Positions 47,623 to 58,942 of a stretch of 64,000 nucleotides of DNA are shown here, one piece after another. Numbering within the stretch: position 1 is the stretch's first letter; the number at the start of each line of letters is the position of its first letter. The position numbers and the translations under genes are program-made. The stretch is taken from assembly GCA_016806645.1 (NCBI GenBank), contig JACSYO010000928.1, positions 412,501-476,500 on the forward strand, given 5' to 3'. The notes beneath the pieces were generated by a model that searched no databases, was not told the origin of the DNA, and was given only the letters and a program-made list of their open reading frames with translations. Origin of the DNA: Ophiodon elongatus (lineage: Eukaryota > Chordata > Actinopteri > Perciformes > Hexagrammidae).

Positions 47623-50600
47623 TCATGTCCAGCGGCATCTTTTGCATTGGTAGTCCTCCGGCTCAGAGCTGCAGCTGTCGTAGTCGCTGCTCGGAGGACT
47701 TGGAGGGTAGTGCCAAGTGCAGGGATGAGTTTGAGGTGACATGTGACAGGGGCAGTGGTATGGGACTGTGTCAAGAAACGGGCTGGTGCAGGGGCTCGGG
47801 GAGGTGGAGGCACTCAGGGTGGAGACCGGGCTCGGGATGGGGCTCGTCTCCTCGTGGAAGTCCTCGAGCGAGTCCTCGAGCTGCTCCGAGGCTTCGGGGC
47901 TGCTGCTGAGGGAGAAGACCCAGCCCAGCTGCGTGTGGAGGACGGTGCGCAGGCCCGGGGGCAGCTCTATAGCGCTGAGTACGTCGGGGCAGCAGGGCAA
48001 CATCTGACGGAGCCGGGCGCAGCAAAGGTACTGCAGGGAGGTGGGTGTATAGCAGGCGCGGATCACCTTCATACTGCTTTTAGCTGCCGTGGAGCACACC
48101 ATGGGGTAGAACTTCTTGTTCTGCAGCCTCGTGGCAGCAACACCTGAAAACACCACGAGGCAGCCATAACTAAAATGCAGTTTTCTTGTGTTTTATGGAG
48201 CTTGAATGACAAGAGAAACACGCACCTATACAGTGCCGGTTCTTGTAGAAGGTCAGGGTACCATGCCAGGTGTCCAGGTGCACACCTATGATGGAGCCCT
48301 GGCCAAACCGAGAGGAGAACTTCACTTTGTCCCCTTTGTGCTGGAGGTGTCCTTTAAACAGATTTAGACAAGAAACAGGATGTATTTTTTATTTTCTGTG
48401 CTGGAGGTAGTATGTAGAAATATATTTATAATACTACAATGTAAATGGTTCCCAACTGTGGGGTCCTGACCCCCATTAGGGGTCACCAAAGCAAGTTAAT
48501 TGTACAGTTTATCAGTTCTTCTGTACGGTTATTGTTATGCATTGACTATAATGTGTAATATCCTTAAAATATGTCACTTAGGGGTCGTCAGTTTACTCAA
48601 TGATAGAAAAGTGGTCCATAAATAAATAAGTCATGCATTTAAAATCCTATTTCTGTGAAGGTGCAGAAGTATTATCAGTGAAATGGACTTAAAGTATCAA
48701 ATAAGAATAAAGGTATTCATTAACCCCTGTGTGTGATATATGATCATATATTACATCACTAGATTGTATACATCATACAAGAGGCGGGGCTGTGGTGAAA
48801 CCCATATACAATAAACTGACTCTCAGTGGGGTGGCCATGTTCTAAACCTTCTCCGTTGATATACAGCTCGGTTGTTCCATCCTTTAGTCCAGTGGTTCCC
48901 AATTTAGGGGTCGTATTTTGTTGAACTTTTCACCACTGGTAATAAGTCTCCGTCCTGTTTCACATATCACTCTGATAATTCCTGGTATATTTCAAACTTG
49001 TATTCTGCCCCTGTTACCTGTGTAGGAGAGTCCCCAGCTGTCTTCATCGTGGCCCAGGAGGCTGCCAAAGCTGAATTTGAACTTCTCCATATTTACCTCT
49101 GCAGTTCCAATTCCCACCATCTACACCAACAAAACAGTAAAAACATGATCAAAACAGGTCAAGTAGCCTTATTCTAGATCTCCACTATACGATCCGATTG
49201 CAATGATCCTCAAAAGCCAAGCAGCGATTTAGAAACGTCTTAGAGCCACTGCTACAATATGAAGCTATTGCATTATACGAGGGAGTGCTACCCACCATAT
49301 CGGTTCCATAGACGGGAGAGGTCATCTTGACTTCCCAGAAGTGCTGGCCGTCTGCGAGCCCCTTGGTGCCGCGGATGGCTGCTGTGCCACAGCTGTAGTC
49401 GGAGTGGAAGCTCACCTTCCTATTGTCACAGCTGAGGAAAGCTCCGGAAGAGTTGAAGTGCTCGTCCCACTGCCAGTCGAAACCTGGGAACTCAAACGCA
49501 CCGACGTCTATAGTAGCTGGATAGTTGTGATTTCAGACTTTGTTAATTGAAATGTCAACTATTGGATGAATTGGAATATGTAGTTCTATGCTCACAAAGC
49601 CAATTTGTAATATAATTTCATAATACTGTGAAAGCTGTATGTCTGCCCAGCTTCAACACCACACTTGTGCCAATGTCCAGGGTATCCTGCCGTGTCTATA
49701 TGGTGTATTACTGTATTCATCAGCTTTTGCTCACCCTCATCCTCCTCCCCACAGAGGCAGTCACTGGTGACCCTAAAGCCGGGGCTGAGCTCTTCCCGTC
49801 GGTCACACTGGCAGAAGGACTCCCCTATCACCGGCACTGTGCTGGGCAAAGCAACCACGTCAGATTCGGCCTGAGGACTCTCCAGGTAATCCACCTCAGA
49901 CTCCATGTCGCTGATCTGGTTGACACAAACAGCATGAACAGCATCTTGTAAGTTTATAGACGTGGCCATGATCCAGGGATGTTGGCTTGGTAACAGAGAA
50001 AAGGATTTAGATCCAGTGGAGGGCCTGAGGATTGTATTCAGCGTTATATAAATTCCACTGGAAGCCCTGATGCCTTTTCTTAAAGAATAACCTCTTTGCG
50101 GCGGCAAGAAAGAGCAACCTGGAAGAGCCTGGACGGAAAAAAACACTCAATCTTGCTTTCTTGAACGGTCGATAATCCAAAGAGCCGACAGAGAGCCATG
50201 TTTCAAAGACTCAACAAGAGAACCTTTTCCCTAAAAGCTGTTCATGGTCCCTATTGGTTACAGAAGTCATGTGTGCTAGCAAGTAAAATTAGACCCCTTC
50301 CAAAAATACTTTGCCTCCTTTCCTTCCCTTTGAAGACCAGACCATCTTTTACACACAGCCATTTTAGTCATGGAACAGTCCGAGTGGAAAACTACTGGTA
50401 CTCAGGTAGAAACATTATCGGTCATATCTGGTCGTAACATATTTGTTCTGATGACACAAACTTCGTGGTTTTGTATCCTCTTACATCAAGTAAGTGATGC
50501 TTCTAAGTCTATTTATCCAGTAATACCAAAAATATGTTTTTACATATGTACAGGTATATGTATTTCCCGGTCCTTTTAAAAGTCAATCTTTTCCGCTCCA

Positions 50601-50776
50601 CACTTTGCTCCACTTGTCTTTCCCCCTCACAACCCCCAATGTCTCACCTGTGTCGTTGTTTGGCCTTCCCATTCCTGCCTGTCCGACGTCTGGATCACTG
50701 CCATGGCATCTGTCTCTTGCCGTGTCTCGCTCCAGGCTAAATGCCGAGCCCGGCCATTCTTGCCTCTTCTCAGCAT
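47623..50776 (-). CDS. spsb3: spsb3, SPRY domain and SOCS box protein
   Basis: SPSB proteins are substrate receptors of elongin/cullin E3 ubiquitin ligases: SPRY binds substrate, the SOCS box binds elongin B/C. Exons (minus): 50648-50776, 49735-49915, 49296-49507, 49018-49120, 48226-48351, 47623-48143; product 423 residues versus about 355 in human. The first coding exon ([15 protein letters not shown]) matches the human MARRPRNSRAWHF start and ends in CAG|GTGAGA. It joins in phase 0 to [11 protein letters not shown] after a CAACCAG acceptor. SPRY spans about residues 110-285 ([51 protein letters not shown]). The SOCS box covers about 286-325 ([27 protein letters not shown]). A Ser/Pro-rich tail follows and ends KRCRWT, like human KRCRRT. 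The open frame continuing upstream of exon 2 to an ATG at 49969 is intronic read-through. Confidence 0.92.
48444..48915. repeat. possible hAT-like repeat remnant
   Basis: GGTTCCCAACTGTGGGGTC near 48450 and AGTGGTTCCCAATTTAGGGG near 48890 resemble the CAGNGGTTCCCAA ends of hAT-type elements. They lie in the same orientation, so they may be two separate fragments. It is within an spsb3 intron. Confidence 0.35.
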
Positions 50777-50783
50777 GGCAGCT

Positions 50784-52515
50784 CTGTGGACAGCAGACCC
50801 AACACCTTCACGACCAGCTGGCATGTGTGCAGTCGGCCCTTTCCTACTTTTTATTTATGTCAAGTAAGGGCAATGTTCAACACCTGGTTCACAGCTTAAT
50901 TGTTTGCTGAGGTCATGCTATTTTTGGACACATACAAAAACATATCTACTTACACATTTTTGAAACCTAGAAGGCTGTGTTCAAGGAAGAGAGACAGAAA
51001 TAACTCGAATTATATTGAAGAGGGCTTTCTGGGATTTAACAGCGAACGTATTCAGCTTAATATGAGTGTAACTGCAAAATGAGGTCTCGGACAAATGAAG
51101 ACACATCCTAAATCAAAGATGAGAGTATGTCACCTTAAATTGGATGCATTATTTCGAAATATAAACATGGCGACTTCTGTAGTTTGACTGAACAGAAATT
51201 AGGTCAGATCAAATTGTGAATAGCAAACATTCACTCGAGGCTTTTCTCAGTTCAATAGTGTGTTCACTAACCTTTACTCTCCTTTCAGTCAATGTGAAGC
51301 TACAAAATATCTCCGCGTGGAACCTGCCGACTGATCTTGGTGCGCTAGATCGCCTCGTTCTATTTGTCCCATATGCCGCAGTTGGCAGCAGGAAATGTTT
51401 CCATGCACTTGTTTAACCTTTAAAACCAAACCCTGTGCTTTGTCACTGGGGAAGCATTACCGCTCGCTCGCTTCAGATGAGGTCCCCTGACCTAGTGACT
51501 ACAATGTGTACCGATCATAAATTACATCTTCTAATATCCTTGTGCTAATATTGACTGCCCCCGACATTATTATGTGGCACTTTAAATTAGTACATAAGAA
51601 ACAATTACAATGAAAGTGCATTTACTGATTCTGTAAGATAAATGAGGCCTTCTCCATGTGTGGCATATCTACTTTTGAGGAAACTTTAGGGGAAATGTAA
51701 GACAAAGTATGACACAGTGTGACACAGGGAACAATGTCAGTATGACAGAGTATACGTGGAAAATGCATGTGCACTAACAATCAGTGAAGTTGAAGCAATT
51801 CCAATGACAAAACCTGAATTGGCACTAAACAGTTTGTATTCCTACAGTATGACACAAGCATAATACCTAGTTGGCTATTTTTGATAACTTGACCCTATAT
51901 GCTTCCAGATGTATTGACCAAAAACAGACCAATCTATATGTTTGCTATAATAATAAAAAAAAATTGTATCTGTGTTGAACTGCTTACCACTTTCACAACG
52001 AGTAATCATTATAATCAATTGTCTCAGTTGCAGTTGACACCTCAACAAGAGTGTTCCTTGACTAAACACTGTACCTCAACCTGATAGCATGTCACAGTTA
52101 ATGCCATCACTGAACACAGCAGCTGGTGACTGCTTTGCAAGCAGGTGAAGGAGATAACTAATATAATTTAGATTAGTTAGTCTGAAGCTAGTCTCACTTT
52201 AATTGGGCCTTACCCTAAATACTATAAATGCATCATCTGGAAAACCCAGACCTCAATACAAACTACTGTAACTTTGTCAGCCAGTGTTCTGACTGATACT
52301 ATATGAATGCAGTCGCAGTGACAGGGACAGTCATTTAATCAGTTATTAAATGACTCAAAATCCATGTCCTGCCCAAACTTTCCATTCAAAATACACCAGA
52401 AGCAAGTCATTCTCGATAATAGCATCAGCTTAAAGTTTAAATCTTAGCATATAGACTACTGTATATTCATTATAACACATGCATATCACCATTCTAGCAG
52501 CAGTTGTGCTCTTAC
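50784..52515 (-). other. spsb3 5' intron
   Basis: Sequence between the likely acceptor at 50783/50784 (TCCACAG) and the donor of a noncoding first exon at 52516. Nothing coding is recognised; a short imperfect TATGACACAG repeat is present near 51710-51755. Confidence 0.5.
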
Positions 52516-52600
52516 CTTACAGCAGTCGTCCTGTACACGGTCTTGCAGTGGCTCATTTGAATGCCAGTGTGTCTCTATATTGGACCGTGTGACAGGTGGA
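52516..52600 (-). promoter_or_regulatory. spsb3: probable noncoding first exon of spsb3
   Basis: A strong donor, AAG|GTAAGAGC, lies on the minus strand at 52516/52515 at the edge of the promoter region and fits an acceptor seven bases before the spsb3 ATG. The upstream end is not defined. Inverted CCAAT boxes (ATTGG on the plus strand) lie near 52579 and 52671. Confidence 0.5.
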
Positions 52601-53199
52601 GTTTACGCTCTGCCCCACTTCGCAGCAAGCTAGACGTAAACACGACTTCTCCACGCCCTTATCGCGTGCTTATTGGATACGACGCAAAAGAGGGAGGGGT
52701 TTATGTTAATTTATTTGGTTGTCTTTACCTTAGTGAGTAACTATATAATACCTGTGGCCTTTTTTTGCAAATGATAAGGAGGCTGATGAGAAGAACTATT
52801 CCAGGTGACAGAAATGATTAGTATATATTTATCAGCCATTCACCAGATTTCTAGTGCAGTACTAGTATATACTACTGCTATATATATATATAAAACATTT
52901 TGGACAACTAGATTTGATTATACTCGATATATAAATAGCTATGTCAGGTGTTGGCACATATTTTTGTCATCTTAGCTAAGAGTCAAAGACATTTCACAAC
53001 CAGGAGACACAATAATCTCGTTCTTCCCAGGTTTTGCCAAACATTTTGAGCGTTTGTGGCGTGAATGCGCCACGGTGCGCACCGGCAGCCTATTGATGGC
53101 CTTGAAAGAGAGGCGGGACTTAAGAGCAACATGCGCTTGTCTGATTTGCTAGGTGGCGCGTGACGATGCACGGAAGTAATTGAGCCCCGTGCAGCGAGC
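52601..53199. promoter_or_regulatory. shared head-to-head promoter region of spsb3 and nubp2
   Basis: About 0.6 kb separates the spsb3 first exon from the nubp2 start codon. It has CpG-richer ends, an inverted CCAAT box near 52671 on the spsb3 side and an ETS-type CGGAAGT at 53171-53177, 23 nt before the nubp2 ATG. An AT-rich middle (52700-52980) may separate two core promoters. Confidence 0.5.
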
Positions 53200-55967
53200 A
53201 TGAGCCAAATCCAAAATATGGAACAAAATAATGGTAGGTCTGCGTTACCGGTGAACAAAGGCCGGCTTAACTATGGCTCGTACACGAACCGCATCCTCGT
53301 TCTTTAGAGCTGCCAGCTGTCAGAAACATGATATAACGTTAGCATGATATATATATTCCCATTTATAGCTCAGCTAACGGGCTAGCGGGTGCTAATTGGA
53401 AGTCAGCTTAAGTTTTAAATATTCAGCTCTGTCACAATATTGGAGCTGACCGACAGGTTTTTACGTCCTTAGAGAAGCTATTGTTTTGTATGAAAATGTC
53501 TACTATAGTAACTCATGTTAAACACGATCCCAAAGGAGCTCTAACCCAGCTACGTTGAACGTGCTGCCCCCAACTGCGACACGTCTCTCCTGCTTCGCGT
53601 TACTTTGACCTACCCTCGTGACTTATGTGTCATAACATATGATTCATAGAGCCATTCGAGTATCTGCTGCATTCATGGCGAATTTACCACTTGTCTTTCT
53701 CCTTTCCATATGAGAGGGGAACCTGTCGCAGGTCCGGCATGTTGTGTTGGTCCTGTCGGGGAAGGGAGGCGTGGGCAAGAGCACCATCACCACGGAGCTG
53801 GCGCTGGCTCTCAGGCATGCCGGCAAAAAGGTGGGCCCCAAGACCAGCTGAGTGTCTGTGCAGCACAATACTTGGGGGCCTGTGCATGCTGACACTTTGT
53901 TACCCTTTTTTTTAAGACTGCATGTGGTTATGATGCATGTACAATTACTTTATTTTGATGTGATAACATGCTATGTTAAATATTAAATGTGTTGCTCACC
54001 ATAAGTGAATTGACTGACTGACATGAGTCTGTGTTCATCAGGTCGGCATCCTGGACGTGGACCTGTGTGGGCCCAGTATCCCCCGCATGCTCGGTGTCGG
54101 CCGGACTGACGTGCACCAGTGTGACTCGGGATGGGTGCCGGTCTACACTGATGCCCAGAAGAGCCTCGCCCTTATGTCCATTGGCTTCCTGCTGGAGGAC
54201 CCAGATGAAGCCGTGGTGTGGAGGGGGCCCAAGAAAACAGGTACGCTGTTCTCTAAATGTACTGGTCTGGTCCACGACTGGGCAGTGACACTATTTAGTA
54301 GATCTGTAATGTGGGTGCAGCACTTATTTTATGTGTCTGTACCAGTGTACTTTAATGTTTTTTTTTAACAAATAAAATAATCATTGTAATATTATTCGCT
54401 CGTCTGCTTTAACATCTGTGTCTGAACACAAACCTCTGTGCTGCATTGTTTCAACTTGAACCTTTTGCCAAATATGTTTTCCATCTCTTTATGTCCTCGT
54501 CCCACAGCTATGATAGCCCAGTTTGTGTCAGATGTAGCATGGGGAGAGCTGGATGTGCTGCTGGTGGACACACCACCAGGGACATCAGACGAACATTTGG
54601 CGGTGCTGGAGAACCTTAAAAAACACAGAGTGGACGGAGCTGTCTTGGTCACCACCCCTCAGGTACTTACTGTCCTTACCGGGAGCAAGAAGACTAACTC
54701 GCACTAACAAATAAGCTCACAAACTGAGCGTTGGCTGTCGACCTCCATACAATAGATGGTCCTGAATGTGTTTTTTGAAGCAAGGTGAAAGAGAAAACTG
54801 ACTGGCTCCGTTGTCTGTGACCCAGAATTGCTGCGATTGAGTTCCTATTACTTTCCTGCCGACTGGAGCCGAAGCAGATATGTTTTTGTAAGTTGCATGA
54901 CATCCAGTGACGATTGTTCTCTGTGGTCTTGTGTTGGCTCCAGGCGGTGTCCACGGGGGACGTGAGGAGAGAGATCACCTTTTGTAAAAAGACCGGCGTA
55001 CGGATCCTGGGCATCATCGAGAACATGAGTGGATTTGTTTGTCCGCACTGCTCAGTATGTACACTTTGATACACTTCAGATGTGTAATGCCAATACTTTC
55101 TAATGAAATTGTATTTACAGTAATAAGCATCCAAACTGACTTTGAAGGATATAAAGGTCACAATTCTCAATTAGTAAAATACATCCATTATTGATTATAG
55201 TTGATTATAACCATTTAAAGAAATATTCTCTCGTTTCAGGACTGCAGCAATATATTCTCAAAAGGTGGAGGTGAAGAGTTAGCCAATTTGACTGGCTCAA
55301 CGTTCCTGGGTGAGATGAGATGGATGGAGTTCTGTGTAATGTTAGCTTCCAGCCACACGGTGTCACAGCGCACTGACTGCACGTCACTCCTCACCCACCA
55401 TTCATGATTTTAGGAGGCATTTTACACGACTGCCATGCTGCTAAAATGGTCGATCCAGATTTCAAAGCAGCAGGTTTAAAATACCCGACACATACTTCTC
55501 ATTAATTCTTGGATCAAATTAATAGATCCTTTCATGGTTTCCCTCAGCGGTTGTCCGCTTTGTGTGCAGATCAATCTCTCGAGTAATGATGCAGCTAATT
55601 CAGTTACCCTGTGACGGTGACGAGTCAGCTGTAGTGCTGCATAGCTTTAGCCGTGCAAGTGTGTGTGTGTGTGTGATAAGTGAATGCCCCACAACAGCCA
55701 CTAGATTCTCACTATTGACCCTCATTAATTAGTGTGTCATTTGGAAGTGTTACCTTCAGGCAGAAGGTAGCTGAGAAACTGTAGTGGTGCTATTAATTAG
55801 GTCAATAATCAACAATACGTGTCTTCTCCATTTCAGGTGCTGTGCCCCTGGATCCTCTGCTCAGCACCAGCATAGAGGAGGGTAAAGACTTCATGCAGTC
55901 GTTTCCCGAGAGCGCCACTTTCAGAGCCATCAGCAGCATTTCTCAGTCTCTGCTCAACAGCCTCTAA
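53200..55967 (+). CDS. nubp2: nubp2, cytosolic Fe-S cluster assembly factor
   Basis: NUBP2 (Cfd1 in yeast) pairs with NUBP1 as the P-loop scaffold that assembles and transfers 4Fe-4S clusters in the cytosol. Exons: 53200-53233, 53715-53830, 54042-54240, 54508-54662, 54944-55054, 55240-55309, 55837-55967. The product is 271 residues, the same length as human. Visible motifs are the deviant Walker [10 protein letters not shown] (27-35), [10 protein letters not shown] (55-64), [10 protein letters not shown] (137-146) and the cluster-binding CPHC (201-204). The second exon begins at AGGGGAAC after a CATATGAG acceptor; this choice restores EGNLSQVRH, matching human EPGNLAGVRH. The start [11 protein letters not shown] has an in-frame second Met at codon 7. 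All donors are GT. Confidence 0.95.
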
Positions 55968-56153
55968 CAGCATGAGCTGTGACTGTGTGAAGTCTGCATT
56001 GCGTTCACATGTGAGCGCATGTGCTTTGTATAATGCTGAAATATTAGTCATAGGGCAGATATAAGTATGTCGATGTCTGTGTTGCATATTTGTCCTGTAC
56101 AGTTTAACACAATATAAAACTATTTACTGATTATCTTGTTTTTATACCTTTTG

Positions 56154-56159
56154 AATAAA
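56154..56159 (+). terminator. nubp2 polyadenylation signal
   Basis: AATAAA 187 nt after the stop codon, followed by a T/G-rich stretch. Confidence 0.7.
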
Positions 56160-57733
56160 ATCACCAGTACAATGCAGTTCTTCCTGTGCTGCAGTTCTCG
56201 AGGCGTTAACCACAATGTGAAGATTACCAGCTCTCACCACGGAGTGATACAGGAAGATATGAATACTGTAAAACAGCATCTCAGCCAATAGTTGTGCTGC
56301 AGATTTAGACACCATGTTCTAGTAAGTCATGCTGCCTGTAGAAGACTTGGAACGTGTCACAGTAAAATACAGTTCTGAAAACACTAGGGGTTTGAAGCCA
56401 GTCGGAACTAAGTTGGAATCTTCTTTAATTCGATTGTGACACATGTCGACACATCAGGATAACTTCAATAATCAGTGGTAATACAGGATTGTAGATTGGC
56501 GCTTTAGTAAATGCGTCAGCAGCAGTTCCATTTTCAGAAAACAAACTCCAGATCAAATTGGACCAGTCCCTGAAACTAGGCCAAACTTGAACACTTAAGT
56601 CTCACTGGATTCTTGCTGCATGCTACAAACGATACCATAAAGTCTTGTGTCATGTAAACTTGATTTCTTTTTTTTTTTTTTTGGAGGAGGACTTACACAT
56701 CACTAAACCATCTTTTTGATCTGGATTAAGTCTCCTGAAACTAGCCTGCTCCTCAGCTTCATATCCAACAGCAACAAAACACTGAAACCCATGCAGGATC
56801 CTAATGGCTGGAATGTGAAGAGATGACTTACAGCCACAGATGAGGGGAGGAGGGGGGAGAGGAAGGGGGGTGAATAAGATGGAGATGGAATTTTGGAAAT
56901 TACACTTGTGAGACCCAACACGGGGCACACACACACACCTTTAATGCAAACAGCAGTACTACAGGAAAAACACTGAAGTTTGAGAATGTTTGCGTAATGA
57001 TTAGAATACAACTACACACAAAATTCCCACTTCACCAGCAACATACTAAAGGCATTCTTAATTATTAAACCAAGAATTACATCCAGAGGATTTCCAACCA
57101 CTTATCACAATTAACCCACAGTGCATTGAATCTATCTATCTATGTAGATATTTATATGTTCGTATATATGTATAATATATCCTGGGGAATTAAGAGGCTT
57201 TTTGCTGCATTAAACAGTTCAATGAACAATTTCTTATAAATAAAAATCAGTGGAAAAAAAATCGTTAGTCCATATACATTTCTCTTTACAAATAGATCCT
57301 CAAGATTAATGCAGAAATTGTGTCAACTCCCATGTTGATATGGGAGGAGAAAAAGCGGTTCGGCCCTTTGGTCAGCTCTAAGACCAGAGGCTGAGCTGCC
57401 TCAGCCGGCCTCAAGGCCCGAAATAAGTGGAGGGAAAAAAGGAATCTTTATCATACAATTTTGAAACATACACACGCACGCACACACACGCACACAAGAC
57501 AGACAAATCACTACGTTGCGCATTTACAAGTTGACTATCAAATTGGGACAACTGTACACATTGTTGAGATAAGACCATATTTATGTAGCCATTTTAAACC
57601 TTTTTTTCCTCCGCCTTCACTTCTTTCATCTTGAGTGGCAGAAATTTTACAATTCTCCCCCCACCCCCCATTTTACACCTTTTCTCCAGCAGCAACATAA
57701 AGGACAGATCTTGTATTGGAGATGTCTGGGTGT
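56160..57733. other. convergent 3' ends of nubp2 and atp6v0c
   Basis: Presumed to be mostly atp6v0c 3' UTR on the minus strand. A possible minus-strand ATTAAA lies at 56940-56945. Short CA-type repeats occur near 56930 and 57474. No coding sequence is recognised. Confidence 0.45.
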
Positions 57734-58942
57734 TTATTTCGTGGAGAGAATGAGGGCAACAATGAGCCCGTAGAGACCCAAGACTTCAGCGAAAATCAAG
57801 ATGAGGATCATGCCCACGAAAAGCCTCGGCTGTTGAGCTGTGCCCCTCACGCCCGCGTCGCCCACGATGCCAATGGCGAAGCCTGCCGCCAACCCACTGA
57901 GGCCCACGCTCAGCCCAGCTCCCAGATGGAGGAAACTCCTAAAAACACACACAGACAAGTGTTCGTCAGCACAAAGGATGCTGATGATCTGGGTTTACAA
58001 TTTAAGCAGTAAAAAAAATAACATTTGAACTGTGATCAGAGCCTGTGTATGGAGCAAATGGTTTGTCACAGCGAGGCAGGAGAGGAAAAGCTGTTCACTC
58101 GATGAGGTGTTGAAGGTTTGAGTTTGGCCCCAACAATAATCAGTCTTCTTCCTACAGCCCTAACCATATCCACGATGTTCCTACCTTTCAAGATTTCAAA
58201 CTGATCCAACAAAAAAAACCTTTGAGGAATGCCGACGTACACTATTCTTTACAGTGAAAAGAGTGCACACATTATTCATTGTAGATATTTTTCTTAATCT
58301 AAGTACTAGTAAGATTAAAACGAATAAAGCTGGTGTTGTTGCATCTTTTTTATGCCTCTGTGCCCTTGAACTTTTTACAAAAGTCATATGGCTGCACAGG
58401 GAGACAAAATACAACATTAGCGCAAGTCAGCAAGTTTAAATCCGTTAACACACAAATGTCCTAAGCATTGGCAATAATGTGACAAGATTAAGATTCCAGT
58501 CAGAGTCTTTTAACTACACTGTCTGTGTTCATTGTACAGTAGGGTGGTGGCTACACAGATTCATTTTGTTAGTAGAAAAAAGTATTTATTGGTTTCGCTT
58601 CCCTTCGGTCTTGACAAATTACTACTGCTGCTGCTTTAGAACAGCGTAAATAAGCCTTTCCTACTCAGTGTTGTCTCTTTTTGTGTTGACAAACACACTA
58701 AAGGGAAATGTAGACAACACAATTGTCTGAAAATATAATAATGATCAACTGAACTCACTTGTAGAGGGTGATCCTCTCTGAGATGTTGTTGGCAATCAGC
58801 ACTGCTACTACCAGGCCGTAGATGGCTATGATACCCGCCATGACCACTGGGATGATGGACTTCATGATGAGCTCCGGCCTCATCACTGACATGGCGGCGA
58901 TCCCTGTACCGCTCTTAGCTGTGCCATAGGCCGCTCCCAAGG
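57734..58942 (-). CDS. atp6v0c: atp6v0c, V-type proton ATPase proteolipid subunit c (3' part)
   Basis: Subunit c forms the proton-carrying ring of the membrane V0 sector in endosomes, lysosomes and secretory vesicles. Two exons are present: 58759-58942 ([14 protein letters not shown] to ITLYK) and 57734-57938 ([12 protein letters not shown] to ALILSTK, stop). Frame continuity across the intron is exact, and the sequence is nearly identical to the human protein over spans 2-4. The proton-binding glutamate is present in [11 protein letters not shown] in the last span. The short loop between spans 3 and 4 reads [16 protein letters not shown], where human has SLNDDISLYKSFLQLG. The first coding exon, expected to carry FFAVMGASAAMVFS, is not found up to 64000, so intron 1 exceeds 5 kb and the start is off the right edge. 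Confidence 0.93.

Noticed and set aside
47743..48147. Plus-strand open frame opposite the last spsb3 exon
   Set aside because: It is the antisense shadow of the GC-rich, Ser/Pro-coding spsb3 exon.
49592..50146. spsb3 start at the ATG of 50146 or 49969
   Set aside because: The protein before ISDMESEV in this frame has no match to SPSB3, and a homologous N-terminal exon exists at 50648-50776 with matching splice phase.
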